Assembly (NCBI GenBank): GCA_037044905.1
Contig: JBAOKB010000071.1
Coordinates: 372,001-436,000 of the forward strand
DNA from: Hortaea werneckii
Taxonomy: Eukaryota > Ascomycota > Dothideomycetes > Mycosphaerellales > Teratosphaeriaceae
Length of the DNA stretch: 64,000 nt
Direction of reading: 5' to 3'
Positions 1 through 11,321 of this stretch are shown one piece after another. The notes under the pieces are model-generated. The model was not told the origin of the DNA. It did no database searches and saw only the letters and a list, made by a program, of their open reading frames with translations. Both the position numbers and the translations under genes were made by a program. How positions within the stretch are numbered: position 1 is the first letter of the stretch; each line of letters opens with the position of its first letter.

Positions 1-366
1 CACCAGCCCCCGCCTCAACCTGGCGTGTCTGGGGACCAATACAGAAGCAACCAAGGGTTTCCAACAGTTCCGCCGCCACCTCATTTCCCTCCGCCAACAC
101 CGAACGCGCGACCATTTCCTGCGCCACCGGCCGGGCTAGGTCCGTGGAACTCGCAGTATGGCGGGCCTGCCTTGGCACCAGCCACGCCGGACAGTCGCTT
201 TCATCCACCAGGTCTGGGACCACAGCCAGGCCCGCTGCCGGCCTTTGCTCAGCAGCAAAGGCACGAGCCGCCTCATCGGAAGCGCGGCCATAGTGACACC
301 CATGTGGGCCCTGCCGACCCAGGCTGGAAGGGGTGGAAGCCTTACTCAGGCCCTGGAAGGAGATGA
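1..366 (+). CDS. C-terminal end of a proline-rich protein (partial)
   Basis: The reading frame is open from the first base of the window to a TGA at 364-366, so this is the 3' end of a gene that begins upstream. The visible ~121 residues are very rich in Pro, Gly, Gln and Phe, with stretches of PPP and FPAPP, and end in a basic tail (HRKRG, then WKGWKPYSGPGRR). No folded domain is visible. Low-complexity tails of this kind are common on RNA-binding and actin-regulatory proteins, but nothing here decides between them, so no function is assigned. The proline bias and sustained frame make it very likely to be coding. Confidence 0.6.
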   Translation, partial: HQPPPQPGVSGDQYRSNQGFPTVPPPPHFPPPTPNARPFPAPPAGLGPWNSQYGGPALAPATPDSRFHPPGLGPQPGPLPAFAQQQRHEPPHRKRGHSDTHVGPADPGWKGWKPYSGPGRR

Positions 367-2048
367 GGCTGGGTTCTATGGGAGACCCGAAAGGGGCGAG
401 CAAGACATGTTATGACAGCGTTGGATGGTGTCACGGTTGGGTTATTGAGGTAACGGGCAAGGTCAGCGGCGATTCAGCGCTCGCTGTTGGCAGCGCGCGC
501 ATTTTCAGTAGCAGAGACAGCTACAATGTAGCTAGCAGGGAGAGATTTTGTAGTATTAGAAGTGCAATTTCATTGTTTTTGGAGGGATTAATACACTAGC
601 TGTCTCGCTTTGTTGAATATTAAAGGTGACATTAAAGTTTGTCGCATTTCGATGCGTGCTATGAGAAACGCGCAGTCTCAGAATGCAACCATGGCTTACG
701 GATGTTGTTGAAAGAATAGGTCGTTAGAGATGGCAGTAATGTGGTCCAATTGCTCTCGAGGAGTCTCCGTATCGTCTACGTATGTTTGCCCGGCTCATCC
801 TTCCTGGCAAGTTTTCCAATGCGTGACCGTTGGGTTGGTCGGAAGATCTCATTAACTGCACAATTTGGTGAGATTTGAGGTTACGCGTTCTAAATTACTA
901 TTATCGTATTCTCAAGAAAAATATGATTCTTGGCTGAGTACAGTACCAACCGGTACATTGTTTGACGAGGTGTTCACATGCACAGCATGACGCAGCAGTA
1001 GGGGGAAAAAAAAAGAAAAAAAAAAGAAAACCTTACCCCGGGACTCAATCAATGCAAGATCTTTCCTTCGCGAGTAACTTCAGGTACCGGGATTTTTTCA
1101 TTAAACTTCGCATCCATTGTAGCCATTCCGCCCCCTCTAGCTTTTCACTATGCTAAGGTTTCCCTTAGGCTCTGGAGGTACCACCCGTCGCAGAGTGGAG
1201 GACGGTTGTCTTACACGAGACGGTCACTGCTGGTCTCACTCAATCAATATCGTGATTGACACAGAGGACATGGCTTGATGCGACATCACACGTTGCGTCA
1301 CTCTCGCAACACATTTGTTTCGACCAGTGTCGCATACATTGGGGGACTGCCTCATCATACAGTACTGACGTTGTTCTCCCCAGATGGTTTGACAACCGTT
1401 CAACCGTCGTCAATCCCGGTCGCCAACCCGAATTTAAGCTCGACGAGGCTGCGTGGGGGCGGCGCTAACGCCAGATCGGGTCTGGAATTCATTTCATTTC
1501 GCTTGCCGGGCGCGGACATGCAGCTGCTGACTTCCGTGCGCCGGAGCGTCAACAATTCTCCGCCTTTTCCCCTTGAAAGTCCTCTCACCACTCCTCCGAG
1601 TCCTGTGAAACGACTGCTGGGTCACCTTGCGTTTGGATGGTCACCTTTTTCTTCTCTATTTGATTTCCTTCACGACTTCCAGCGACGGCAGCTTCACTCG
1701 TTCAGCTAGCCGGCCGCGATCCATTCGTTTCACATCCCCCTCACTCTCCAAAACCCGCGACGTCGCAAATTCTCCACCAGGGTGAGTTCGGACTTCCGTC
1801 CCTTGCCTGGGGTGCATATATGCGTGCCAGGCGACCTATAAAATAGCCACCACACGCTTGCCAGCCATCTACCAGACCAGTCGAGGGATATTAATGCTGA
1901 TATCATGTCACGATCTAGTCTCTTATTATTGCTACAAACGGAAACGGCGCCTGCCAATCAATCTTCGGCCCACGAGACGAACGATCAAAAGTTATAGCGA
2001 ACATTAAACCCTTCAGTTACAGCCAGTCCCACCACTCGCCGAGACATC
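367..2048. other. Intergenic region, 1.7 kb
   Basis: No convincing gene. It holds an A-rich tract near 1002-1031 (two A runs broken by G) and, at its right end, the promoter and 5' leader of the membrane-protein gene at 2049. Short open frames here (for example 1275-1709) lack coding character. Confidence 0.6.
1837..1845 (+). promoter_or_regulatory. TATA-box-like element
   Basis: TATAAAATA lies 204 nt upstream of the ATG at 2049, on the same strand. This is a plausible TATA box for that gene. The distance is within the range for fungal promoters, but no transcript start can be read from sequence. Confidence 0.4.
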
Positions 2049-2600
2049 ATGGCTGGAGCACTGAAGAGCCTGTTGAGGCGCGACAACGGCGACATCGCGA
2101 ACAGCAATACGATGCAGGCCTTGCTGGTCGTCCTGCTGGTCATTCTTATCATCGCCCTTTCCTTAGTTGCTGGCTTGATGTTCTTCCGACAACGGAAGCG
2201 AGCCCGCAAGGCGGCGTTGCTACCCATGTACGACGAGAAGCGCCTGTCTACTTCGTCCATGTCCTCGACCAGTTCACATCACCGTCGGATCATGGTCAGG
2301 CCTTCCGAGTCTATCTACGTCTACCAGGGAAAGCAGGACTTGATCGATAACTCGTCAAATCCACCGTCTCCGAATGAAGTCCCGGAAATCCGCATTACAT
2401 TCCCCGAGGAGGTTGACGATTCCGGCAAGCGTCAGTCAGGTCGTGTTGTTGTAGTGAAGATGGGCGAAAGCACCGTCGGAATGGAGCCAGTCACAGAGGA
2501 GAAGCTACCGGCCTACGACAAAGACGAGCGCTTCCAATCACTTGACCTGGACCGAATTGGAGGTCTTGAGGAGAAGCCGGCGAACAAGGAGTTTCATTGA
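2049..2600 (+). CDS. Small single-pass membrane protein, uncharacterised
   Basis: Intronless gene of 183 residues. A short N-terminal segment is followed by one strong hydrophobic helix at about residues 24-46 (ALLVVLLVILIIALSLVAG), flanked on its C-terminal side by RQRKRARK, which predicts a cytosolic tail. The remaining ~130 residues are hydrophilic, with a Ser/Thr-rich patch, RRIMVRPSESIYVY and acidic stretches ending in KPANKEFH. There is no signal peptide, so it resembles a type III or tail-heavy signal-anchor protein. I do not recognise the family and assign no function. The start is the only ATG ahead of the helix, and a TATA box lies about 200 nt upstream. The frame is intact. Confidence 0.75.
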   Translation: MAGALKSLLRRDNGDIANSNTMQALLVVLLVILIIALSLVAGLMFFRQRKRARKAALLPMYDEKRLSTSSMSSTSSHHRRIMVRPSESIYVYQGKQDLIDNSSNPPSPNEVPEIRITFPEEVDDSGKRQSGRVVVVKMGESTVGMEPVTEEKLPAYDKDERFQSLDLDRIGGLEEKPANKEFH

Positions 2601-3392
2601 GTTGCTAACGCCGCGGAGGGGGGAGAGAGAGAGAGAGAAGTCGGCGCTTTTACGACCGTGATGACGATTTACCATATCCATCATAGGCTTTTCCTTTTTA
2701 TTGAGATGATTTCGCAACATGTACAGCGGGAGGCGCTATAGGAGGGAAGGTCGGACATTGCTGCGCAAGCGGCAACTGGAGAATATTTTTCGTATATGCT
2801 GCTGCATGCAAACCCGCCCTGGGGCCATTGTCGAAGATCATGACAAAAAAGGGAGCAAGCATACCTTAATGTCTTTACCATTTTCGGCCCAGCACGATTC
2901 GTTTTCGTGTCGGCTTTTAAGCACTTTCGATTCGTGGGATGGATTGGGAGGGATGTCTGAGTGCCACTGGGCGCGGTAGGACGGGTTGGGGGAATTTGCC
3001 TTCTTGTACAGATGTTACAGATAAAAAACTTGTAGCTTCTAATTGTGCTACTGCTGCATTATGATGCCGAAATGTGCGACACCCCTGCAAATGATCAATC
3101 AGGTTTCACGACCTTTCCGCCGTTCTGCGCTGCATCGATCATGATTCTCATGCCGTCTCCAGTGCTTGAGTTACACTCTCATGGCGCTGAATGGTCAGGA
3201 TTGTGAGATGCATGGCTCTTGAGGGCTTGACAGATGCTCGGAGTTTGCGATGGAGCTCCGACTTCAGCTTGCAGTCCTCACGCACCTCACAATTTGGCAG
3301 CAAGCAGCAGGAAAAGCCCCTCGTTTCACACCCCACGCTCCTTGCAATGATTTTTGGTTTCCCTTTACATGATTAATTAAACGTGTGCGCAA
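2601..3392. other. Intergenic region between the membrane protein and GPI13
   Basis: No gene seen. It includes a short GA repeat around 2622-2637, just after the upstream stop codon, and the upstream region of GPI13. Confidence 0.6.
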
Positions 3393-6300
3393 ATGGAGGA
3401 TGACGAGCCGGGACAGCCGGCCTCCTCCAAGGGCGATCTGAAGGCGGATAATCAGAAGCTCTCTGTCCAATTCAAAGCGCAGCATGGCCTCCTGGTGTTG
3501 TTCTTCATCTTACTCTTGTATGAGCTTGGCAACCACCTGCTGTATGGAAATGCTCCTGGACTAACATTCGCACAGAATCTTCCATGGAATCGGCATCGGC
3601 CTCTTCCTGAACGGCTTCCTGCTCTCTCGGCTCGTCCTCCAAGACCGCTCCGAATGCGCCGTCCCACCCATTGAGCTCCCGGGCTACACAGCAGGTTCAG
3701 TTGAAAGAGGATGTTGGCATCCGAAGGGATTTGAAAAGGCGGTGGTGATTATTGTGGATGCGTTGAGGTACGACTTTACGGTCCCATTCCAACCGAAACC
3801 CGGCGACGATCAACCGCATTATTTCCACAATGCCCTCCCTGTCCTGTACGAGACATCGGTCCAGCAGCCCAACAATGCGTTCTTGCGCCCTTTTATTGCC
3901 GACCCGCCTACGACGACGCTACAGAGGCTGAAGGGCTTGACGACCGGTACGCTACCTACCTTTATCGATGCAGGCTCGAACTTCGCCGGTACTGCAATTG
4001 ACGAGGACAATTTGGTGGAGCATCTGTTCCATGCCGGCAAGAAGGTGGTACATCTTGGAGACGACACATGGCACTCCCTTTTCCTGGCTACTTCGAGCCC
4101 AATCTCACCAAGCCATACGATTCTTTCAACGTCTGGGATTTGCATACGGTGGATAATGGAGTGAATGAGCACCTTTTCCCGCTGCTGGAGCCCTCCATGC
4201 AGCATCGCTGGGACGTTGTGTTCGGGCACTACCTAGGTGTCGATCATGCAGGACATCGCTACGGACCGGATCACCCTGCCATGACTGAGAAGTTGAAGCA
4301 GATGGACGACGTGTTCCGACGTATGATCGAGAAGCTGGACGAAAACACACTGCTTGTCGTCATGGGAGATCACGGGATGGACATCAAGGGTGATCACGGT
4401 GGCGAGTCTGATGACGAGATCGAAGCTGCGCTCTGGATGTACTCGAAGAAGGGCATCTTTGGCCGCGCAGAAGACGCCCCTACTACTCCGCCAGCGACGG
4501 CAAAAGAGCGACCTGTAGGCCAAATCGATCTGGTGCCTACTCTGTCATTGCTTCTCGGAATGCCGGTGCCGTTCAACAACCTAGGCCAGCCGATCGAAGA
4601 GGCTTTCCTCCGATCAAGCAAGAACCCGGACTATGCCAACATGGCGGCCGTCAGCCGCATCACCGCCGCTCAAATCCACCGCTATCAGGACGAATATGCC
4701 AAAGCCCGGGGCTTGGAACCTACTACATCTACTACAGCGACTCTCTGGCAGAAAGCAAACGACCTCTACGCGAACGCTAAAGCCAAGGCTCTGACGGATG
4801 CGTATAAGGCTTTTGCTGCGTATCAAGCCGAGAACCTTCGTCTGTGCCGTAGCTTATGGGCTCGTTTCGATCTGGTCAGTATGTCCATGGGAATCGCTGT
4901 CCTCGCAAGCGCATTCGCTATCTTCGCGCTCTTCGGCCAAGGCCTGATTGGCGATCGATCTACACTTGCACCTCTGCTGCTCACCTGGGGCGCCGCCGGT
5001 ACCGTGGCGGGTGCGTGTGTAGGCGCTGCGGTTGGTTTCTTGCCGGACGTACCAATGGCGCAGACGGCAGCGTTCGGGGCGGGCATTACTGGCGTTGCTG
5101 CAACGCTCGTTGGCCTTTGGCCTGCTCGAAGATTCTGATGATACCGCTGCCGCGTTCTCTGTGGGGAGGGCTCTGCACGCTCGTGACGCTGCTCCTCTGC
5201 GTTGGCTTTGCGGCCAATTCTTTTACGATCTGGGAAGACGAACAACTCCTTTTCTTGCTTACCACATTCGGTGTTCTCTTCTTGGGTAGCTCATTAGGCC
5301 GAGACGATCCAGATGATAGATGGGTTGGTGTCACGAATGCGGTGTCGTTCCTCGTTGCCACCCGATTAAGCTCCCTATCACGCCTCTGTCGCGAAGAGCA
5401 GATGCCGAATTGTCGGTCGACGTATTATTCCTCGGCGACCTCTTCAACCTCGGCAAGCTGGCAGCTGGTGATACCCTTTGTCGTCGCACTCTCACTTCCG
5501 TCTATCGTGAAGCATTTCTTCCATCGTACGCGCAACTACAACGGCTCCGCTATCCTTTGGATTGGCGTCGCTATGCGTATTGGCCTTGTTCTAGTAGCGA
5601 CATTCTGGGTATTGGACGCTGCGGACAACAACGACTGGTATCCAGCTCTATCAAAGACGACCTTGCAGACTTCTCGCGTGGTGCTGGCGCAGGTGGTACT
5701 TGCTTTGGCGTTCGCGGCTGGTTATGCTACCTACCTCTGGGCTTCGCCGCTCCTAGCCGTCAAGGAAGAGGCAGCAGAGGCTCCGAAACCAGTTTCTCGG
5801 CCGGCAGAGCCGGACGATCCCAACTCGCCCATCTTCACGCCTTTTAACGCCGAGCAGCCGAAGAAGAAGTTGATTATCTTTGGCTACTCCAACGCCCATG
5901 GCACACGCTACCTTCTGCTCCCCTGCGCGTGGGTGCTGGCTTTACTGCTCGTACAGAAGCCAATGGGACAGGGTCCGCTAGCATTGTGCCTCATCTCGAT
6001 CTTCAACCTCCTCGAGGTTGTCGATGCCAATGGTCTACAACGCTCCTCCGTAGGTCCGATAGTCCTCGCCTTGATGGGCAACTACTACTTCTTCAAAACA
6101 GGACACCAGGCCGCCTTGCTACGATTCAGTGGGAGACGGCTTTCATCCCATTGAAGACGGTGCAGTACCCACTGAGCCCCATGATGGTGGTGCTCAACAC
6201 TTTTGGTGCGCAGATCCTCTGCGCCATCGCGGTTCCTGCTATAGCGCTGTGGAAAGTCCCTCCGAAGCAGCCTGCCCTGCTTGGTCGTATTGCCGGTCTG

Positions 6301-6525
6301 ATGACGACCCACATCCTGTTCTATGCGGCGATTGCGTTGGCCACTGTTGTCGAGTCAGCCTGGTTGAGAAGACATCTGATGTTGTATCGTGTTTTCATGC
6401 CTAGGATGCTTATGGCTGTCATTACGCTCGTGCTGGTCGAAGTCGTTGGGGCTTTGATCGCGTTGGTGGGTGTGAGGTGGAGTATAGTCAGCGTTGGTGA
6501 TGTGTTTGGATGGCCGGGCACTTAA
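3393..6525 (+). CDS. GPI13: GPI ethanolamine-phosphate transferase 3 (GPI13/PIG-O), frame broken three times
   Basis: Adds phosphoethanolamine to the third mannose of the GPI anchor precursor in the ER membrane. Exon 1 is 3393-3517; a 58-nt intron (3518-3575, GTATGA...CTAAC...CAG) joins the first hydrophobic helix to HGIGIGLFLNGFLL. The lumenal alkaline-phosphatase-like domain follows: VDALRYDF near residue 102 (first metal-binding Asp), then GDHGMDIKGDHGG and the DLVPTLSLLLG segment. The C-terminal half is multi-spanning, with the family motif SFTIWEDEQLL, CREEQMP.CRST and GNYYFFKTGHQA. About 1025 residues, normal for the family. Three apparent one-base losses break the frame: in the T run at 4079-4082, near 5116-5118 and near 6116-6117. 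Similarity is continuous across each, so I read this as one gene with sequence errors; a true pseudogene is less likely because the protein is essential in yeast. Confidence 0.93.
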
Positions 6526-6766
6526 AGTTTATAATCCTACATTCATGTATAGACATGTACTTATACCATGTACTTGAAGCCAGTCATTCAAATGTCTCAC
6601 GTCACGTCCCAATGTCCACATTCAAGCGCTGAAGCTTTCACATGACAGACCCTGTTTCCGAGCGAGATGAACGTTCCCAGAGGCAGGTAGTCTTGGCACA
6701 AGCTTGCGGGACCTTGGATCTTCTGCAACGTTGCAAACCCTCTAACAACCCTCGCTGCTGTGTCGT

Positions 6767-9059
6767 ATGGCCAACCAACTACCCGACCCACGCGACTTTA
6801 ACACCTGGGAAGATGCTTTCCAATATCAGCTCCCCGTCGTGCGTAAGCTGGAGCAGCAGCTCCGCCGGAACATCAATGAGAACCGTTCGAAGCTGCGCTC
6901 CCTGGTCGGAGCCAGCTACCGCGACCTGCTCGGCACGGCGGAGCGGATTATAGAGATGGACGAGCAGATGCAGGATGTCGAAGACCACCTCGGGGATATC
7001 GGGCGGAAATGCAATGCGCGAGCTGTGGAGACGGCGACGAGAACCAGGAGCGGATGGTCAGGAGGAAAGGTTCGGATCAGAAGCAGAGGCAGGCGATCCT
7101 GGCGCGCACGAAGGTGCTGCAGAATGCATTATCAGCTGCTTCGCGGGCTATCAGGAGAGGGAGCGATGCGTTGCTGGTTTCGAAACTGCTCGTCCTCTCG
7201 AGACTGCTACATCAGAGCCTCGCCGAAAGCGCTGAGCCCCCCGCCGTCTTGGAGGAGTTGAAGCGGAAGCTTTCGAACCTTCGGAAGGAGGCTGCTTTCG
7301 TATATCGAGCGCGCGCTTGTGCGTCCAGGGCAGGATCGGACTAAATGTTGCCCACTCCCTGTGTGCATACTCCCTCGTCTCCAACTCGACACCGAAAGAT
7401 GTGCTGCGGCACTTCTTGCAGGCTCGTTTCGAGCAGCTGGATGCAAAGGCAGAGTCGCCTTCCGAGGCTGATATACTGGATATACTGGAGTTGTACCGAC
7501 GCACTTTGTTGGACACACGGGCACTGTTCCCACGACTGTTTGCCGAAGCCATGTCGGAGCTCTCGAGCACTCCGTTGCTGAAAGATGACTCATTGACTTC
7601 TTGCGGTGAATTAAGTCTGGATGTCTACGCCGTGTGGATTCCCGAGAATGTGCGCACCTTTACGCCCTGGGTGAGGCACGACCAATTGCTGAGCTCCGAT
7701 GTGGGAGACGCCCTCAGATCTTGGACCGATCAGGCACAGGCTGTCATTCATCGAGCGGTGGAGAGTTGTCTGAGCAAGGAGACCGATGCACAGTCGTTGC
7801 TGCACATCAGGAAGAAGGTGCTCTTGCAGTATCTCAGCCTCAGTGCCAACCTTCGAGACGGCAGTCATGCGGAATCCATTAATGACCTACGCGGCTCTTT
7901 TGTAAAACGATTGCAGGACGTGGCACGGAGTAGCGTGGACTCTATTGCTTTGTTTGAAGACCTCGACGCAACATCCCCATCGTCGGCTAGCAACGCGTCG
8001 TTTGACCTCTGGCAGCTCTCGTCGAAAGATCTGGACCTTTCAAACGGCGCCCAATTTTTCCGGAAATCGATCCTGGACAGACGACATGGGCGTGACGAAG
8101 GCCTACAAGCTTGTGTGCAGAAGCTGAACAAATGGACAAATGAGATGGACACCTTCTGGAGGCTCCTACAGCAGATGCGTTCCACACGGTGGCAAGATGA
8201 GCTTGACGTCGATTTTGATGACTTGGAAAATGGTGATGAGATCCGTCAGGCACTGACGAAGACAGACGCTGAGCAAACGCAGTCTGCTTTTCAGAGCGCC
8301 GTGTCCGAGGTGTTGAAGCATCAGTACGAACTCGTCAAGGAGCGCACAAGCTCTTCAACGCCGCCCCAGACCCTCCTAAGACTTCTCCGCGAAATTGACT
8401 CGCGGCGGACGATGGTCGAACACAGCTACGGAGCGAAGGTCGAGATCGATTTCTATCACTCCACCATTCGCTCTCTGCATCAAGCGTTGGTGGAACAAGT
8501 CATCGAGCCACCACTTAAGCAATTAAGAATCTCTACGAAGAAGCAAGCTAAAGCGGCAGTCTCGCTATGGGACGGTTCGCCGCCGCTGCCAGTGCAGCCA
8601 TCCCCGTCTATTTTCCGCTTTATGACGCTCCTAGAGGAAGCTATGAGCGGTGCAGGGAGTGATCTTTGGAGTAGCGGCGCTGTCAACGTCCTTAAGGGTG
8701 TGTTGACTGAGAGACTCGGTACCGTCTTCGGAGCCCCGCCGGGCAAGGACGCTATTGCATCAAAGCCTGAGGTGAATGGGCATACGGAAGATGCGTCTGA
8801 AGGTGTCAATCACGGTACCGAAGATACAAAGAGCCGGAAGCTATTGCTGCAGTCCCTCTTCAACGTCCTGTACCTCTGCCGCGTAATGGACACTCGCCGA
8901 ACAGTAAAAGACGATGACAGCTTGCATGCATACGCCAAAAGAGCCAGAGAGCTAGCCGAGCTCGACGACGCTACGTACGAACGGCTGCAGAAGAACGCAG
9001 GCGAATACTGGAAGAGGACGTATCTCCTCTTCGGCTTGCTCGCGCCGGCGGCAATATAA
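6767..9059 (+). CDS. COG1: COG complex subunit 1 (COG1), frame broken three times
   Basis: Lobe-A subunit of the conserved oligomeric Golgi tethering complex, which acts in retrograde traffic within the Golgi. The N-terminus (DFNTWEDAFQYQLPVVRKLE, then RSKLRSLVGASYRDLLGTAE and IIEMDEQMQDVE) is the Vps51/EXO84/COG1-type helical region. The rest is helical, with LCAYSLVSNSTPKDVLRHFL at about residue 195 and WKRTYLLFGLLAP at the end. About 763 residues after allowing for indels. Frame changes occur near 7026 (one base missing), near 7286 (one extra, in AAGGAGG) and near 7343 (one extra in an A run); LLSYIERALVRPGQD lies in the short middle frame. No intron is needed. The gene starts 241 nt after the GPI13 stop, in the same direction. 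Confidence 0.87.
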
Positions 9060-10847
9060 TTAGCAGCAGCAGCGAGCAATCAAGCAGCACTTGCATAAAT
9101 TAGACGCCGTCCCCCCAAGCAAATTGTAATACCAACACTTCTCCTTTCGAAGCATCCCTACCTATCCTACATATGTATCCTACAACGCTTAACGCCACCA
9201 ACCGCATCGCTTACATAGACGCGTCGTTGCCCTCCGGGACGCACTTCCATATTACTGCGTCCTCTTGCTTGATGGATTTTCCCACCATATGAATTGTCCG
9301 TATGGCTGCTATGCGGCGCTTAGTATCCCTTACCCTGAAGATGTATCGCTTTAACGAATTCGGTGAAAAGCGCAACCTTCACTCTTTCACGTTGTACGTA
9401 CCCCCACCAGACAGGCTCGCGAAAAGGTCTCCCGTTTCTAGGGCCAGGGGGCACTTCGTGTTCGCAGATGGTGGAGATGGGCATTGAGGTTTGCGTGTAC
9501 GGTTCTCCATACTTTACCCCAAGGTTATTGTGATCTCCCCTCATCGTCCAAGACTACTAAATCAAATTCGAGTCTTGGGGTTGATCTTTCCCTCTTCATC
9601 TATCCCGAAAAATGCCGTCATTTACCTATGTACAGTAGTGATCGGCTTCATGGGTTAGGATGCTGTACGAGATGAACACGAGGGAGGCCCGGCGGGGTGG
9701 GGAGGGGGCAAGCGAAGATCTGCCATTTTTTCCCCCAATCAATAACACGTCCACCTTCCTTCTTTGCGTAGCGAAGGAAACGACGACTCGACGGGCTGGC
9801 GACCGCAACAGAACAGCGAAAGGGTGCGGCGGCGACGGGGACACGCAAACGCGAAGCTCGGAAGAGAGGACAGAACCAACAAGCCCTAGCCTGACCCGTT
9901 CTATTGGGTGATCCCCTAGGGCGCTAGTGGATGTTTCAAATGCTGGGATCCGCCGCAGGAGGAAGTTTCTGATTGGCTGGCGGGGCCACCAGAGTGTTAC
10001 AGCTTGGCGAAAGGCTTTTTGACGAGCTGGAACCCTGGTCCTTATTAGGATGCGAGGTCGTTTATTGAGGAGCATGAGTGGTGGCCTAGGAGGTAGAACA
10101 CAGAAGGTAGTAGTAGGGGGGAAGGTTCTCGCGACCGTTCAATAATTACTAGCTAGTGTGAATGCTGCTGCAGAGGCCGCGGCTACGTCTAGGCGGTTTT
10201 TTTCGTTCTGGTTGGCGTTGATGAGGGTAAAGGCTTTTGATCGTGTCGTGTCGCGTGGTGATCAGGGGTGTGCAAGAGACGGGCGCAGCAGTAGCGGGCG
10301 ATGAGGGGCACCAAGCCTGCAACCAGTGTGCGGTGATGCGCATGTTGAAACGCCGATCCGCCTTGCGCGATATCAGATACGTCTCGGCAGCTCCATCGTG
10401 CTGCATGCAGCAGACGACAGCAGCTGATGAGCGGATAGCATTTAATATTGAGGTGATAGGGTTGGTTTCACCACGCCGCAGACGAGCGTTGCTCCTGGAA
10501 TGCGTGCACGCGTGTCTTCAACTCGGAGTAGTAGTGGTAATGATAAAATGATAAACTCCTCCGCCTGCATCGGGTGCGCCCCACACGGCCAATAAAATAA
10601 TACATAGTGGCTTCCGCATAGGGAAGGGCAGAGAGGCGAGCAGAGGGGAGGATGCAGCGCCGCCTCACTGCATGCGAGAGATGATGGGCGGGCGACATTG
10701 GATGCTGGCGACGCCAGCGCCGACCCCTGGCCCTTGTTTCGCGCGACCGTTGCGTCTCACGTCTGTGCCTCTTTTGGGCGTTGGAGGACGGGATGGCCGG
10801 GAAGCCTAAGAATAAGAATTAATGGTCGTTCGTAGGCAGTCGACGCT

Positions 10848-10870
10848 ACTGGCACTGGCACTGGCACTGT
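10848..10870. repeat. Short ACTGGC tandem repeat
   Basis: About four tandem copies of ACTGGC. Low-complexity DNA upstream of the 11.3 kb gene. Confidence 0.7.
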
Positions 10871-10883
10871 AGGAGCGCGCCGC

Positions 10884-10890
<7 letters not shown>

Positions 10891-10914
<24 letters not shown>
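10891..10914. repeat. CTG trinucleotide microsatellite, 8 units
   Basis: Eight perfect CTG units in noncoding sequence, followed by related CACCTG/GCTGCACCTG variants. Likely polymorphic in length. Confidence 0.9.
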
Positions 10915-11321
10915 CACCTGGCTGCACCTGCGACACCAGCTTGACCTGATCCCACGCGTAGTGTCTTGACACTAACAGTATTGTCGTTTCCGTTGGTGAC
11001 CACCGCTGTGTCCTCGGTGTCTGTGGCTTCTCCTCGTCAACTCTTCCGCCACCACCTCTCCCTCTCCCACCACCCCCGACGTCTGCCCTCCGATCGCCCT
11101 TCCCCAAGCAAGGCTGGCCGCCGCGGGCGAGGCGTCGATCGTCGAATTAACCAAATTCCTCGGACCTTAGTACACCTGCTGCCGAAAGCAACGGACCGTG
11201 GGAAATCCACATTCGGCTGCGTACCCTGCAGTAGTACTGAAGTAGTCACTAGGCGTTCCTCGCCCGCTACTGCTCAACCCTCCGCTCTGAAAGGATACCA
11301 GGTGGTAGAACTCCTCCAGCC

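Larger units (their letters stand above)
9060..11321. other. Intergenic region, 2.3 kb, low gene content
   Basis: No gene I can support. The left part is AT-richer; the right part holds a hexanucleotide repeat and a CTG microsatellite, then a CT-rich leader for the gene at 11322. Open frames on both strands (for example 9626-10075 and 10757-11107, minus) are arginine/glycine or alanine rich through simple repeats and have no domain. Confidence 0.5.

Noticed and set aside
1275..1709. 144-residue open frame on the plus strand
   Set aside because: No domain, no bias typical of coding sequence, and it ends within the likely promoter and leader region of the gene at 2049.
4068..4090. Intron or programmed frameshift in GPI13
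   Set aside because: No GT-AG pair of workable length, no residues missing from the expected protein, and the same kind of break recurs in many unrelated genes.
9626..10075. 149-residue open frame on the minus strand
   Set aside because: Composition is arginine/serine noise; no motif, and overlapping frames on the other strand look equally good.
10757..11107. Gly-, Ala- and Val-rich minus-strand frame
   Set aside because: Its composition comes from the CTG microsatellite and the ACTGGC repeat read through; no coding support.
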